34,008 bases of DNA from Streptomyces plumbidurans. GTDB taxonomy: Bacteria > Actinomycetota > Actinomycetes > Streptomycetales > Streptomycetaceae. A program made the translations under genes and the position numbers. Position 1 is the stretch's first letter, and every line of letters starts with the position of its first letter. The DNA is taken from positions 1 to 34,008 of the forward strand of contig NZ_JAFJSY010000098.1 in NCBI RefSeq assembly GCF_019857225.1, read 5' to 3'. Under the pieces are notes generated by a model that had not been told where the DNA came from, searched no databases, and was given only the letters and a program-made list of their open reading frames with translations. Positions 8,359 through 15,883 of the stretch are shown here, piece after piece.

Positions 8359-8441
8359 TGTTTGCTGCCGGGTCGCCGTTGCGCACGGGAAACCGCACGT
8401 CAGAAGGTGCCCGGGGGTAGACCCGTATCAGGAGGCACCAC

Positions 8442-10283
8442 ATGTGCGGCATCACCGGCTGGATCTCCTACGACCGCGACCTGCGGACCGAGTCGGCCGT
8501 ATTGGATGCAATGACCGAGACGATGGCCTGCCGCGGCCCCGACGACCGCGGCACCTGGGTGCAGGGCCCGGCGGCCCTCGGGCACCGCAGGCTCGCGATC
8601 ATCGACCTGCCCGGCGGCCGGCAGCCGATGGCGTCCGACACCCCGCACGGCAGCGTCGCGCTCGTGTACTCCGGTGAGACGTACAACTTCACCGAGCTGC
8701 GCCGCGAACTGACCGCCCGCGGCCACCGTTTCACCACCGACTCCGACACCGAGGTCGTCCTGCACGGCTATCTCGAATGGGGCGAGCGGGTCGCCGAACG
8801 GCTCAACGGCATGTACGCGTTCGCCGTGTGGGACGGCCGCGAGGACAAGCTGGTGATGATCCGCGACCGCATGGGCATCAAGCCCTTCTACTACTACCCC
8901 ACCCCCGACGGCGTCCTGTTCGGCTCCGAGCCCAAGGCGATCCTGGCCAACCCCTTGGCCCCCGCCCGCGTCGGACTCGACGGCCTGCGCGAGCTGTTCA
9001 CGATGATCAAGACGCCGGGGCACGCCGTGTGGGAGGGCATGGCGGAGGTCGAACCCGGCACCGTCGTCACCGTCGACCGCTCGGGCGTGCACCGGCGCGC
9101 GTACTGGCAGCTGGAGACCCGGCCCCACACCGACGACCGCGACACCTCCATCGCCACCGTCCGCTCCCTGCTCGACGACATCGTGCGCCGCCAGCTCGTC
9201 GCCGACGTGCCCCTGTGCACCCTGCTCTCCGGCGGTCTCGACTCCTCCGCCATGACCGCGCTGGCCGCCCGACAGCTCGGCGAACACGGCGAGAAGGTGC
9301 GCAGCTTCGCCGTCGACTTCGTCGGCCAGAGCGACAACTTCGTCGCCGACGAACTGCGCGGCACCCCCGACACGCCGTTCGTCCACGACGTGGCCCGCTC
9401 CGCCGGCACCGAGCACCAGGACATCGTGCTCGACGTGCAGGCGCTCGCCGACCCGGAGGTGCGCGCCAAGGTGATCAGGGCCCGCGACCTGCCCGCCGGG
9501 CTCGGCGACATGGACGCCTCGCTCTATCTGCTCTTCCGCGCCATCCGCGACCGGTCGACCGTCGCCCTGTCCGGCGAGTCCGCCGACGAGGTCTTCGGCG
9601 GCTACCTCCAGTTCTTCGACGAGGAGGCCCGCCGCGGCGGCACCTTCCCCTGGCTGGTGCAGTTCAGCCGCCACTTCGGCGAGGACGCCGAGGTGCTGCG
9701 CCCCGGCCTGCTCGACTCGCTCGACCTGCAGGGCTATGTCGCCGACGGCTACCGCACCGCCGTCACCGGCATCCAACGCCTGGACGGCGAGAGCGACTTC
9801 GAGTTCCGGATGCGGCAGATGTCGTATCTGCACCTCACCCGGTTCGTACGCATCCTGCTCGACCGCAAGGACCGCGCGAGCATGGCCGTCGGGCTCGAGG
9901 TCAGGGTCCCGTTCTGCGACCACCGGCTCGTCGAGTACGTCTACAACACCCCCTGGGCGCTGAAGTCCTTCGACGGCCGCGAGAAGAGCCTGCTGCGCGA
10001 GGCGACCGCCGACGTCCTCCCGAAGTCGGTCTACGACAGGGTCAAGAGCCCGTACCCGTCCACCCAGGACCCCAAGTACGCCGTGGCCCTCCAGGACCAG
10101 GCCAAGGACCTGCTGGCCCAGCCTTCACACCGGGTCTTCGACCTCGTCGACCCCGACCGCCTGGCCCGCCTCGCCCACCGCGACGAACCGGTGGGCACCC
10201 AGGCCGGACGGCGCGGCCTGGAACGGGTGCTGGACCTCGCACAGTGGCTGGACATGTACCGGCCGGAGATCAACCTGACCTGA
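8442..10283 (+). CDS. asnB: Asparagine synthase, glutamine-hydrolysing
   Basis: 613 aa class B synthetase: it hydrolyses glutamine and channels the ammonia to beta-aspartyl-AMP, giving Asn, AMP and PPi. Cys2 follows the start Met (MCGITGW) as the N-terminal nucleophile. Glutaminase motifs include RGPDDRG, GHRRLAIIDL and YSGETYNFTEL. The synthetase half has the ATP-pyrophosphatase loop LLSGGLDSSA (about residues 260-270) and SGESADEVFGGY. AGGAGG precedes the ATG by about 6 bases. A hairpin follows the stop. The long form (over 600 aa) is common in actinobacteria. It could instead amidate a secondary-metabolite precursor, but no biosynthetic cluster surrounds it. Confidence 0.93.
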   Translation: MCGITGWISYDRDLRTESAVLDAMTETMACRGPDDRGTWVQGPAALGHRRLAIIDLPGGRQPMASDTPHGSVALVYSGETYNFTELRRELTARGHRFTTDSDTEVVLHGYLEWGERVAERLNGMYAFAVWDGREDKLVMIRDRMGIKPFYYYPTPDGVLFGSEPKAILANPLAPARVGLDGLRELFTMIKTPGHAVWEGMAEVEPGTVVTVDRSGVHRRAYWQLETRPHTDDRDTSIATVRSLLDDIVRRQLVADVPLCTLLSGGLDSSAMTALAARQLGEHGEKVRSFAVDFVGQSDNFVADELRGTPDTPFVHDVARSAGTEHQDIVLDVQALADPEVRAKVIRARDLPAGLGDMDASLYLLFRAIRDRSTVALSGESADEVFGGYLQFFDEEARRGGTFPWLVQFSRHFGEDAEVLRPGLLDSLDLQGYVADGYRTAVTGIQRLDGESDFEFRMRQMSYLHLTRFVRILLDRKDRASMAVGLEVRVPFCDHRLVEYVYNTPWALKSFDGREKSLLREATADVLPKSVYDRVKSPYPSTQDPKYAVALQDQAKDLLAQPSHRVFDLVDPDRLARLAHRDEPVGTQAGRRGLERVLDLAQWLDMYRPEINLT

Positions 10284-10310
10284 CCCGGGCGCTGCCTCCG
10301 CGCAGTTGCG

Positions 10311-10343
10311 GGCGCGAGGCGGGCTCCGAACCCGCCTCGCGCC
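10311..10343 (+). terminator. Hairpin terminator after asparagine synthase
   Basis: A perfect 13-bp stem (GGCGCGAGGCGGG with CCCGCCTCGCGCC) with a 7-base loop starts 28 bases after the stop codon. No U tract follows, as is usual for GC-rich Streptomyces terminators. Confidence 0.75.
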
Positions 10344-10415
10344 GTGGGGCGCGCGTGAAAGGGTGGGTATACGGCTCCCCGGGGCGGACCTACGGGCAGG
10401 GAGGTGAATGCTCTG

Positions 10416-11105
10416 ATGGACTGGGCCCTTTTCGCGCAGCAGATGGCGACGCTGGCGCGGGACCTGCTGGCGCAGACATCGGTCGACGCCACCCTGGAGC
10501 GGATCACCGGCTCGGCGGTCGAGCTGGTGGAGGGCTGTGACGCCGCCGGGATCCTGATGCTGCACGACAAGAAGGTGCGGACGCTGGCGCCCACCGACAA
10601 GCTCGTGATCGACAGCGACCGCCTGCAGGAGCAGCTCGGCGAGGGACCGTGCTTCGACGCCGCCCGCACCAAGGACGGCGAACGGGTCTTCCGTATCCCG
10701 GACTTCACCCGGGAACAGCCGCGCTGGCCCGACTACGCGCCCCGGGCGCAGCGGCTCGGCGTGGGCAGCATGATGGGTTTCCTGCTCTACACCGAGGACG
10801 AGGAACTCGGCGCCCTGAACATCTACTCCCGCCGCCCCGGCGCCTTCACCGAGGCCGGCGAGCTGGCCGGCTGGCTGCTGGCCTCCCACGCCGCGGTCTC
10901 CTTCTCCAGCGCCCGCACCCACGCCCAGATGGAACAGGCCCTCGGCACCCGCCACATGATCGGCGAGGCCATGGGCATCCTCATGGGCAGCCACGACCTC
11001 ACCGAGGACGGGGCCTTCGACGTGCTGCGCCGCTACTCGCAGGAGAGAAACATCAAACTGCGCGAGGTGGCCCGCCTGATCTGCGAACAGGGCACGCTCT
11101 CATGA
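10416..11105 (+). CDS. GAF and ANTAR domain protein (probable RNA-binding antiterminator)
   Basis: 229 aa. An N-terminal GAF sensor domain (LLAQTSVDATLERITGSAVE to AGELAGWLLASHAAVSF) is followed by a C-terminal ANTAR domain (MEQALGTRHMIGEAMGILMG, then AFDVLRRYSQERNIKLREVA). ANTAR domains bind paired RNA hairpins and prevent transcription termination; the GAF domain presumably supplies the signal, ligand unknown. GGGAGG lies 11 bases upstream of ATG 10416; a GTG at 10404 overlaps that ribosome binding site and is less likely. The gene is flanked by terminator-like hairpins and appears monocistronic. No histidine kinase partner is adjacent. Confidence 0.88.
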   Translation: MDWALFAQQMATLARDLLAQTSVDATLERITGSAVELVEGCDAAGILMLHDKKVRTLAPTDKLVIDSDRLQEQLGEGPCFDAARTKDGERVFRIPDFTREQPRWPDYAPRAQRLGVGSMMGFLLYTEDEELGALNIYSRRPGAFTEAGELAGWLLASHAAVSFSSARTHAQMEQALGTRHMIGEAMGILMGSHDLTEDGAFDVLRRYSQERNIKLREVARLICEQGTLS

Positions 11106-11116
11106 CCCGCGAGGGC

Positions 11117-11151
11117 GGCTCCTCCGTCTCGCACTCTGAACCGGAGGAGCC
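11117..11151 (+). terminator. Hairpin after the GAF-ANTAR gene
   Basis: GGCTCCTCCG pairs with CGGAGGAGCC across a 15-base loop, starting 12 bases after the stop codon. A second small hairpin (GACCTGA-ACG-TCAGGTC, 11185-11201) follows. No U tract. Confidence 0.6.
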
Positions 11152-11286
11152 TGACCGGACCGGCCCCATGGGAACACCGAACCCGACCTGAACGTCAGGT
11201 CCCCAGCTGCACGGGTTTCAGTCACGTATGGACCGGGCCACGGTCAAGGCGATAGCCCGTGGTGGAGTGAGGTGGGTCGGCAGGCG

Positions 11287-11631
11287 CTAGCCGCCAGCGG
11301 CGAGGCAGGCGAGCAGTCCTGCTCCCGTTCCCAGGACAACCAATTGAACGACGCCCGGGATACGCCATCCCAGTACAAGGAGACCACCGCCCGAGACGAC
11401 TGCGCCCCCTGCCAGCAGCCACATACCCCGCAGCGCCTCCCCGGGCGCCTCGGGCGGATTGCCGCTGTCATAGCCGTCGGCCCAGCCGGTCATCCCGTAG
11501 CGGATGAACAGCAAATAGGCGACAACCATCAGGTCGATGACGAGAAGCGCCACGCTGACCCCGACCTGCTCGCCGGTCGACGGATCACCTCCGGGCCTCA
11601 CGCGCACCACCATTCCGTCCGCTGGTGACAT
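11287..11631 (-). CDS. Small integral membrane protein of unknown function
   Basis: 114 aa from ATG 11631. Three hydrophobic segments are visible: VALLVIDLMVVAYLLFIRYG, MWLLAGGAVVSGGGLLVLGW and VVQLVVLGTGAGLLACLAAGG, separated by a short polar loop (WADGYDSGNPPEAPGEAL). The N-terminus is a hydrophilic 25-residue tail. Third codon positions are GC-rich in the membrane part but less so near the end (CAA TTG GTT), so codon use is slightly atypical. No strong ribosome binding site is seen. The longer reading to 11790 would run through the tRNA terminator and is rejected. Reading frame and hydrophobicity support a real gene, but no family is recognised. Confidence 0.6.
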   Translation of the reverse strand: MSPADGMVVRVRPGGDPSTGEQVGVSVALLVIDLMVVAYLLFIRYGMTGWADGYDSGNPPEAPGEALRGMWLLAGGAVVSGGGLLVLGWRIPGVVQLVVLGTGAGLLACLAAGG

Positions 11632-11773
11632 CCCGCTGATCGCATGCCACCCAGCATGCCGACCTGGCAGGCACCGCACATGAGCACAGCTACTCAGACG
11701 CACCGCCTGTGCCCGAAGGGCCGGAACCCACGGGGAACAACGGGCCTGCCACGGTGGCTGCGGGCAAAAAAAG

Positions 11774-11804
11774 GGCCCCTGACCGAACACTCAGGTCAGG
11801 GGCC
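11774..11804 (-). terminator. Intrinsic terminator of tRNA-Ser
   Basis: An 11-bp perfect stem (GGCCCCTGACC with GGTCAGGGGCC) with a 9-base loop. On the minus strand it is followed by CTTTTTTT, a clear U tract, 20 bases beyond the tRNA 3' end. Confidence 0.92.
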
Positions 11805-11823
11805 GCTCTCACTGCTCGTCGTG

Positions 11824-11910
11824 CGGAGGCGGTGGGATTTGAACCCACGGTGACATCGCTGCCACGACGGTTTTCAAGACCGTTCCCTTCGGCCGCTCGG
11901 GCACGCCTCC
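11824..11910 (-). tRNA. tRNA-Ser (anticodon TGA)
   Basis: 87-nt class II tRNA on the minus strand. The acceptor stem is GGAGGCG paired with CGCCTCC, followed by discriminator G; CCA is not encoded. The D arm carries GCCCGAGCGGCC, the anticodon stem-loop is CGGTCTTGAAAACCG (anticodon TGA, reading UCA), and a long variable arm follows (TCGTGGCAGCGATGTCACC). The T arm is GTGGGTTCAAATCCCAC. The serine identity follows from the anticodon and the long variable arm. A strong terminator lies just downstream. Confidence 0.96.
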
Positions 11911-11939
11911 CCGCGCTGCTCGTGATCGACAGCGCGGGG
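11909..11939 (-). other. Leader hairpin directly abutting the tRNA-Ser 5' end
   Basis: CCCCGCGCTG and CAGCGCGGGG form a perfect 10-bp stem with an 11-base loop. In the minus-strand transcript the 3' arm of this stem runs into the first two bases of the mature tRNA, so the leader hairpin and the acceptor stem compete for those bases. It may be a processing signal for RNase P or RNase III, or chance. Confidence 0.5.
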
Positions 11940-12019
11940 ACAAGAGTAACGGGTTGGCACGCGCGCGCGGAGGGTGGATGGTGCGGACCCGGGGAGGTAC
12001 GCGCGCGTGGGTCGGTGGG

Positions 12020-13504
12020 TCAGCTGTCGCCCGAGCGGGAGCCCAGGGTGAGCTGGACGGTGTGGGTCTTGCCGTCCCGCTGGTAGGTGATCGTGACCTG
12101 GTCGCCGGGCTTGTGGGTCCAGATCTCGCCGATCAGGGTGGGCCCGGAGTCGATCACATGGTCGTCCAGCTTGGTGATGACGTCACCGGGCTTGAGGCCG
12201 GCCTTGGCGGCGGGACCGCCCGCCTCGACGGCGTCGGAGCCGCTGGCGCCCTGCTCGGTGATCTTCGCGCCGTTGCTGGAGTCCTCCAGGGAGACGGACG
12301 CGCCGATCTTGGCGTACACCGGCTTGCCGGTCTTGATCAGCTGCTGGGCGACGTACTTGGCCTGGTTGATCGGGATGGCGAAGCCGAGGCCGATCGAACC
12401 GGACTGGCTGGTCCCGCCGAGCCCGCCGCTGCCGGTGGACTGGATCGCGGAGTTGATGCCGATGACGTTGCCCGAGGCGTCCAGGAGCGGGCCGCCGGAG
12501 TTGCCGGGGTTTATCGAGGCGTCGGTCTGCAGGGCGCTCATGTACGAGGCGTTGCTGCCGGTACCGTCGCTGGAGGCCACCGGGCGGTCCTTCGCGCTGA
12601 TGATGCCCGTCGTCACCGTGTTGGACAGGCCGAAGGGGGCGCCGATGGCGATCGTGGAGTCGCCCACCGCGACCTTGTCGGAGTTGCCGAGGGCGAGCGG
12701 CTTGAGGTCGGACGGCGGGTTCTTGAGCTTGATGACCGCTACGTCGTAGCCCTGGGCGTGGCCGACCACCTCGGCGTCGTACTTCTTGCCGTTCGGGAAC
12801 GTGGCCGACAGCTTGCCGCCGTCGAGCGCGTCCGCGACGACGTGGTTGTTGGTGACGATGTGGCCCTGGGTGTCGAAGACGAACCCGGTGCCGGTGCCGC
12901 CCTCGCCGCTGGTGGACTCCGCCTGGATGGTGACGGTGCTGGGCAGCGACTTCGCGGCCACGTTCGCCACCGTGCCGGGGTCGCGCTTGAGGGAGCCGCC
13001 GCCGTCGGAGGCGGAGACCGTCGTGGAGCCGGTGCTGTCGTCGTTGTTCTTCGCCAGCGTGTAGCCGAGGCCGCCGCCCAGGCCGCCGGCGACCAGCGCG
13101 GCCACCAGGATCGCGGCGACGAGCCCGCCGCGGCCGGACTTCGGCGCGGGCTGCTGGTAGCTGCTGCCCCAGCCGGAGCCGGAGCCGCCGGAACCGGCGT
13201 CGCCGTAGGAGGGCGTGGCGGGCGGCGGGGGCGGCCAGGCGGCGTCCGGGGCCGAGCCCTGGGGGCCGGCCGGGCCGTGGCCCTGGGGGTCCTGCGCACC
13301 GGACGACGCGTAGGCAGGCGCATGACCCGCGGGCACCAGCTCCTGCTCCTGCGCGCCGGGGGCGCTCGGGGGCACCGGCGGGAGCGGCGCCGTCGGGGCG
13401 CTCCCCCGGGAGGCGTCAGGTGCCGAGGGAGCGGGAGCGTCCACCGGCACGGGGGGTGCGGACGGGGCCGGGGGTACCGCGGTGCCCTCGTTCTCGGTGC
13501 TCAC
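12020..13504 (-). CDS. HtrA/DegP-like membrane-anchored serine protease with PDZ domain
   Basis: 494 aa from GTG 13504 (GAGGAGAG five bases upstream). Residues 1 to about 120 are a cytoplasmic Pro/Ala/Gly-rich tail. A transmembrane helix (GGLVAAILVAALVAGGLGGG) follows. A trypsin-like domain has the catalytic triad His221 (VTNNHVV), Asp254 (GYDVAVIKL) and Ser336 (NPGNSGGPLL). A C-terminal PDZ domain has AGLKPGDVITKLDDHVID. The catalytic domain faces outside the membrane and degrades misfolded secreted proteins. In Streptomyces such genes are under secretion-stress (CssRS) control. Phased direct repeats lie just upstream (13515-13571). Confidence 0.93.
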   Translation of the reverse strand: MSTENEGTAVPPAPSAPPVPVDAPAPSAPDASRGSAPTAPLPPVPPSAPGAQEQELVPAGHAPAYASSGAQDPQGHGPAGPQGSAPDAAWPPPPPATPSYGDAGSGGSGSGWGSSYQQPAPKSGRGGLVAAILVAALVAGGLGGGLGYTLAKNNDDSTGSTTVSASDGGGSLKRDPGTVANVAAKSLPSTVTIQAESTSGEGGTGTGFVFDTQGHIVTNNHVVADALDGGKLSATFPNGKKYDAEVVGHAQGYDVAVIKLKNPPSDLKPLALGNSDKVAVGDSTIAIGAPFGLSNTVTTGIISAKDRPVASSDGTGSNASYMSALQTDASINPGNSGGPLLDASGNVIGINSAIQSTGSGGLGGTSQSGSIGLGFAIPINQAKYVAQQLIKTGKPVYAKIGASVSLEDSSNGAKITEQGASGSDAVEAGGPAAKAGLKPGDVITKLDDHVIDSGPTLIGEIWTHKPGDQVTITYQRDGKTHTVQLTLGSRSGDS

Positions 13505-13514
13505 AGCTTCTCTC

Positions 13515-13571
13515 CTCGGTCCACGGCTGTTGTTCTCGGTCGCACTCGGTCACGCTCGTTCACGTTGTTCG
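13515..13571. promoter_or_regulatory. Helically phased direct repeats upstream of the HtrA-like gene
   Basis: CTCGGTC occurs at 13515, 13535 and 13545, and CTCGTTC at 13555: steps of 20, 10 and 10 bp. A fourth degenerate unit (TTGTTCG) is at 13565. On the coding strand of the protease gene the unit reads GACCGAG. Direct repeats with a ~10-bp period are typical of OmpR-type response-regulator sites. The copy nearest the gene overlaps its ribosome binding site region. Confidence 0.4.
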
Positions 13572-13610
13572 ACGGTCCGGCGCGATGCAGCTGTGCATGT
13601 TCTTTTGTAT

Positions 13611-13683
13611 GCCGTCAGCTTTTCCCATGAGCCGTCAGGTCGCCATAAGCGGTGCCTGTGGGTCCAAGGGCACTCTTTATATA
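13611..13683. promoter_or_regulatory. Divergent promoter region: GCCGTCAG repeat and TATATA element
   Basis: GCCGTCAG occurs at 13611-13618 and again at 13631-13638, exactly 20 bp apart on the same face of the helix. A TATATA at 13678-13683, rare in this DNA, could be a -10 element for the rightward phosphodiesterase gene, giving a transcript start near 13690 and a ~70-base leader. No regulator can be named. Confidence 0.35.
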
Positions 13684-13761
13684 GGCCATGACGGGCAAAA
13701 GGGGCGCAATCCATGCTCCTCCGATCGCACGACTACCCAGCTGCGGTGGCACCATGACGCG

Positions 13762-14589
13762 GTGACCCCCGCACGGCAGCACCGGATCCAAGTCGTCGCC
13801 CACCGTGGAGCCTCCGAAGAGGCCCCCGAGCACACCCTGGCCGCGTACAAGAAGGCCATCGAGGACGGCGCAGACGCCCTCGAGTGCGATGTCCGCCTGA
13901 CGGCGGACGGTCATCTTGTCTGCGTCCACGACCGCCGGGTCAACCGTACGTCCAACGGGCGGGGCGCGGTGTCCGCCCTGGAGCTGGCCGACCTCGCCGC
14001 GCTGGACTTCAGCTCGCGCCGGACGCGGGAGCTGTGGCGGGCCCGCGACGAGGAGCCCGACTGGGAGTTCCTGCCCGGGGACCGCCAGGACACCTCCGTA
14101 CTGACGCTGGAACGGCTGCTGGAGCTGGTCGCGGACGCGGGGCGGCCGGTGCAGCTGGCGATCGAGACCAAGCACCCCACCCGATGGGCCGGACAGGTGG
14201 AGGAACGGCTGCTGGTGCTGCTGAAGCGGTTCGGCCTGGACGCCCCGGCCGCCCCCGGGGACTCTCCCGTCCGCGTGATGAGTTTCTCGGCACGGTCGCT
14301 GCACCGCGTGCGGGACGCCTCGCCGACGCTGCCCACGGTCTACCTGCTGCAGTTCGTCTCGCCCCGGCTGCGCGACGGACGGCTGCCTGCGGGTGTCCGG
14401 ATCGCGGGTCCTTCCATCCGGATCGCGCGCAATCACCCCGCGTACATCGAGCGGTTGAAGCGGGCCGGGCACCAGGTGCATGTGTGGACGGTGAACGAAC
14501 CCGAGGACGTGGATCTCTGCGTCGAGCTGGGCGTCGACGCCATCATCACCAACCGGCCACGGGCCGTTCTGGATCAGCTGGACGGCTGA
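13762..14589 (+). CDS. Glycerophosphodiester phosphodiesterase (GDPD, UgpQ/GlpQ-like)
   Basis: 275 aa TIM-barrel enzyme that hydrolyses glycerophosphodiesters to glycerol-3-phosphate and an alcohol. The family signature is intact: VVAHRGASEEAPEHTLAAY with catalytic His14, then ALECDVRLTADGHLVCVHD with metal/acid residues, LAIETKH in mid-barrel, and HVWTVNEPEDV with GVDAIITNRP at the C-terminus. No signal peptide is seen, so it is cytosolic. GTG 13762 is chosen because upstream in-frame sequence is non-coding in character; the ribosome binding site is weak (GGTGG). It is divergent from the HtrA-like gene. A cluster of inverted repeats follows the stop codon. Confidence 0.9.
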   Translation: MTPARQHRIQVVAHRGASEEAPEHTLAAYKKAIEDGADALECDVRLTADGHLVCVHDRRVNRTSNGRGAVSALELADLAALDFSSRRTRELWRARDEEPDWEFLPGDRQDTSVLTLERLLELVADAGRPVQLAIETKHPTRWAGQVEERLLVLLKRFGLDAPAAPGDSPVRVMSFSARSLHRVRDASPTLPTVYLLQFVSPRLRDGRLPAGVRIAGPSIRIARNHPAYIERLKRAGHQVHVWTVNEPEDVDLCVELGVDAIITNRPRAVLDQLDG

Positions 14590-14595
14590 TCCCCT

Positions 14596-14641
14596 TTCTT
14601 CACGCTATGAAGTCACTTCACTGGTAAAGACCTGTGAAGAA
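14596..14641. promoter_or_regulatory. Nested palindromes downstream of GDPD
   Basis: TTCTTCAC (14596-14603) pairs with GTGAAGAA (14634-14641), and between them sits a perfect odd palindrome TGAAGT-C-ACTTCA (14608-14620). The repeated CTTCAC/GTGAAG element therefore occurs four times in 46 bp. It follows the GDPD stop by 6 bases and lies about 200 bp before the next gene. It may be a terminator variant or a multi-site operator; no U tract follows. Confidence 0.45.
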
Positions 14642-14700
14642 CCCTTGACCCATACACCCCTTCGGCACCATCCTCCAGAGTCGGTCACAGTCGAAATTCG

Positions 14701-14710
14701 GCCATATGGC
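14701..14710. promoter_or_regulatory. CCATATGG-centred palindrome upstream of the ATPase gene
   Basis: GCCATATGGC, a perfect 10-bp palindrome, 134-143 bases before the GTG at 14844. A 12-bp relative (GCCCATATGGGC) lies upstream of the other RsbW-like gene in the window. May be chance. Confidence 0.25.
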
Positions 14711-14843
14711 TACAGGGAGTGCTCCGGCGCGTTCGTTCCGTGTCCGGTCGTTGCGAATGCGTCACTGAACGTGCAGTGGCCGGTTTCCGGTCCAGGCCGT
14801 TGGGGCATCCACACCGTGGCGTGGGGCAAAGGAGGTCTCGGGG

Positions 14844-15404
14844 GTGGCGTTGGTGGTGGCACAGGAGGTGCCCGCGTCGTCGAGCATGGCCGTACCCCAT
14901 GGCCCGGCGGGCGTGGGACAGGCGAGACACCGTATGCGCGAGCAACTGCGCACGGGCGGTGTGTCGGACGCGGTCATCGACGACGCCGTACTGATTCTGT
15001 CCGAGCTCTTGAGCAACGCGTGCAAGCACGGCCGGCCCCTGGGTGACGCCCTCTCCGGTGACGGGGACGTCCTGGCGGCCTGGCGCGTGGACCGCGGCGG
15101 CCGGCTCACGGTGGAGGTCACGGACGGCGGCGGACCCACCCGCCCTGCTCCGTCCACCCCCTCGGTCACCGCACACGGCGGCCGCGGGCTGAACATCATC
15201 ACCGCCCTCGCCGACGACTGGGGCGTCAGGGACGAGGCCCGCGGCGAGGTCACCGTATGGGTCGTGGTGCAGGCCGACGACCATGGACGCGCCCCCCGAT
15301 GCAGCCGCGACGACTTCCCTACGCGCGTCACCACCCCGTCGGCGCCGAGGATCCCGCCCATGCCGGACCTGGACTTCGCGGACGCGTTCGACGACCTGGA
15401 CTGA
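14844..15404 (+). CDS. ATP-binding protein of the RsbW-like anti-sigma kinase family
   Basis: 186 aa with a single HATPase_c (GHKL) domain. The N box is LSELLSNACKHGRPL, the G1 box VEVTDGGGPTRP and the G2 region HGGRGLNIITALAD. Such proteins phosphorylate anti-sigma-factor antagonists or bind sigma factors in partner-switching systems; dozens occur in Streptomyces. The C-terminal ~45 residues (from DDHGRAPRCSRDDF) are low-complexity and acidic at the end (DFADAFDDLD). The start GTG 14844 has AAAGGAGG 9 bases upstream. No antagonist or sigma gene is adjacent. A degenerate repeat array follows. Confidence 0.87.
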   Translation: MALVVAQEVPASSSMAVPHGPAGVGQARHRMREQLRTGGVSDAVIDDAVLILSELLSNACKHGRPLGDALSGDGDVLAAWRVDRGGRLTVEVTDGGGPTRPAPSTPSVTAHGGRGLNIITALADDWGVRDEARGEVTVWVVVQADDHGRAPRCSRDDFPTRVTTPSAPRIPPMPDLDFADAFDDLD

Positions 15405-15411
15405 GGGGGGT

Positions 15412-15784
15412 CGCTGCGCGGCGAGCCGGATCTAACGGCTGCGCCCGGGAGATCGCTGCGCGGCGGGCGGGACCGAACGGCTGCGCCCGGCAACCTGACC
15501 TGAGCGGTCGGGTCCGCGACGGGCTGCATCGAACGGCCGCATCCGGCGACCAGCCCGAGCGGTCCCGTCCGTGGCGGCCGGGAGCGAGCGGCGCCGACCC
15601 GGCGACCGTGAGTGGACAGCCCCCGACGGTCCGGAACGAACGGCCGCACCCGGCGACCCGGCCCGAGGAAATCACCTCCCGACCGCCACGGACCGACCGG
15701 CCGCACCCGGCAACCCAACCCGACCGGTCCGGTCCCGTCCCATCCGTAGCAGCCCGGAGCGAGCGGCGCCGCCCCCCACCGTGA
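15412..15784. repeat. Degenerate intergenic tandem repeat array, about seven ~54-bp units
   Basis: The 479-bp gap 15405-15883 holds no credible gene. Instead a core resembling CGAACGGCCGCACCCGGCGA recurs near 15434, 15476, 15532, 15586, 15638, 15695 and 15761, i.e. every 42-66 bp and mostly 52-57 bp. The units at 15586 and 15761 share GAGCGAGCGGCGCCG and CCGTGAGTG. Units at 15476, 15532 and 15695 share a GAGCGGTC/GACCGGTC tail. Spacings are not multiples of three, so it is not a protein repeat. Units are too diverged and lack constant repeat/unique spacer structure for CRISPR. Confidence 0.7.
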
Positions 15785-15883
15785 GTGAACAACCCCGCCC
15801 CACCCCCGGGGTTTCCGTGGGGCCGGGTGGGAACGGCTAGGCTCCCGGCGTACCAGACGAGCCGTGATCGGGAGACGCCCACG

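Noticed and set aside
11824..11910. Integration site of a mobile element at tRNA-Ser
   Set aside because: No integrase, no direct repeat of the tRNA 3' end and no foreign gene block nearby.
13535..13571. PhoP (PHO box) site upstream of GDPD
   Set aside because: A GTTCAC-like match exists, but the period is 10 bp rather than the 11 bp of PHO boxes, and it sits closer to the protease gene.
15412..15784. CRISPR array
   Set aside because: Units are diverged over their whole length, spacing varies from 42 to 66 bp, there are no conserved short repeats with unique spacers, and no cas genes are present.
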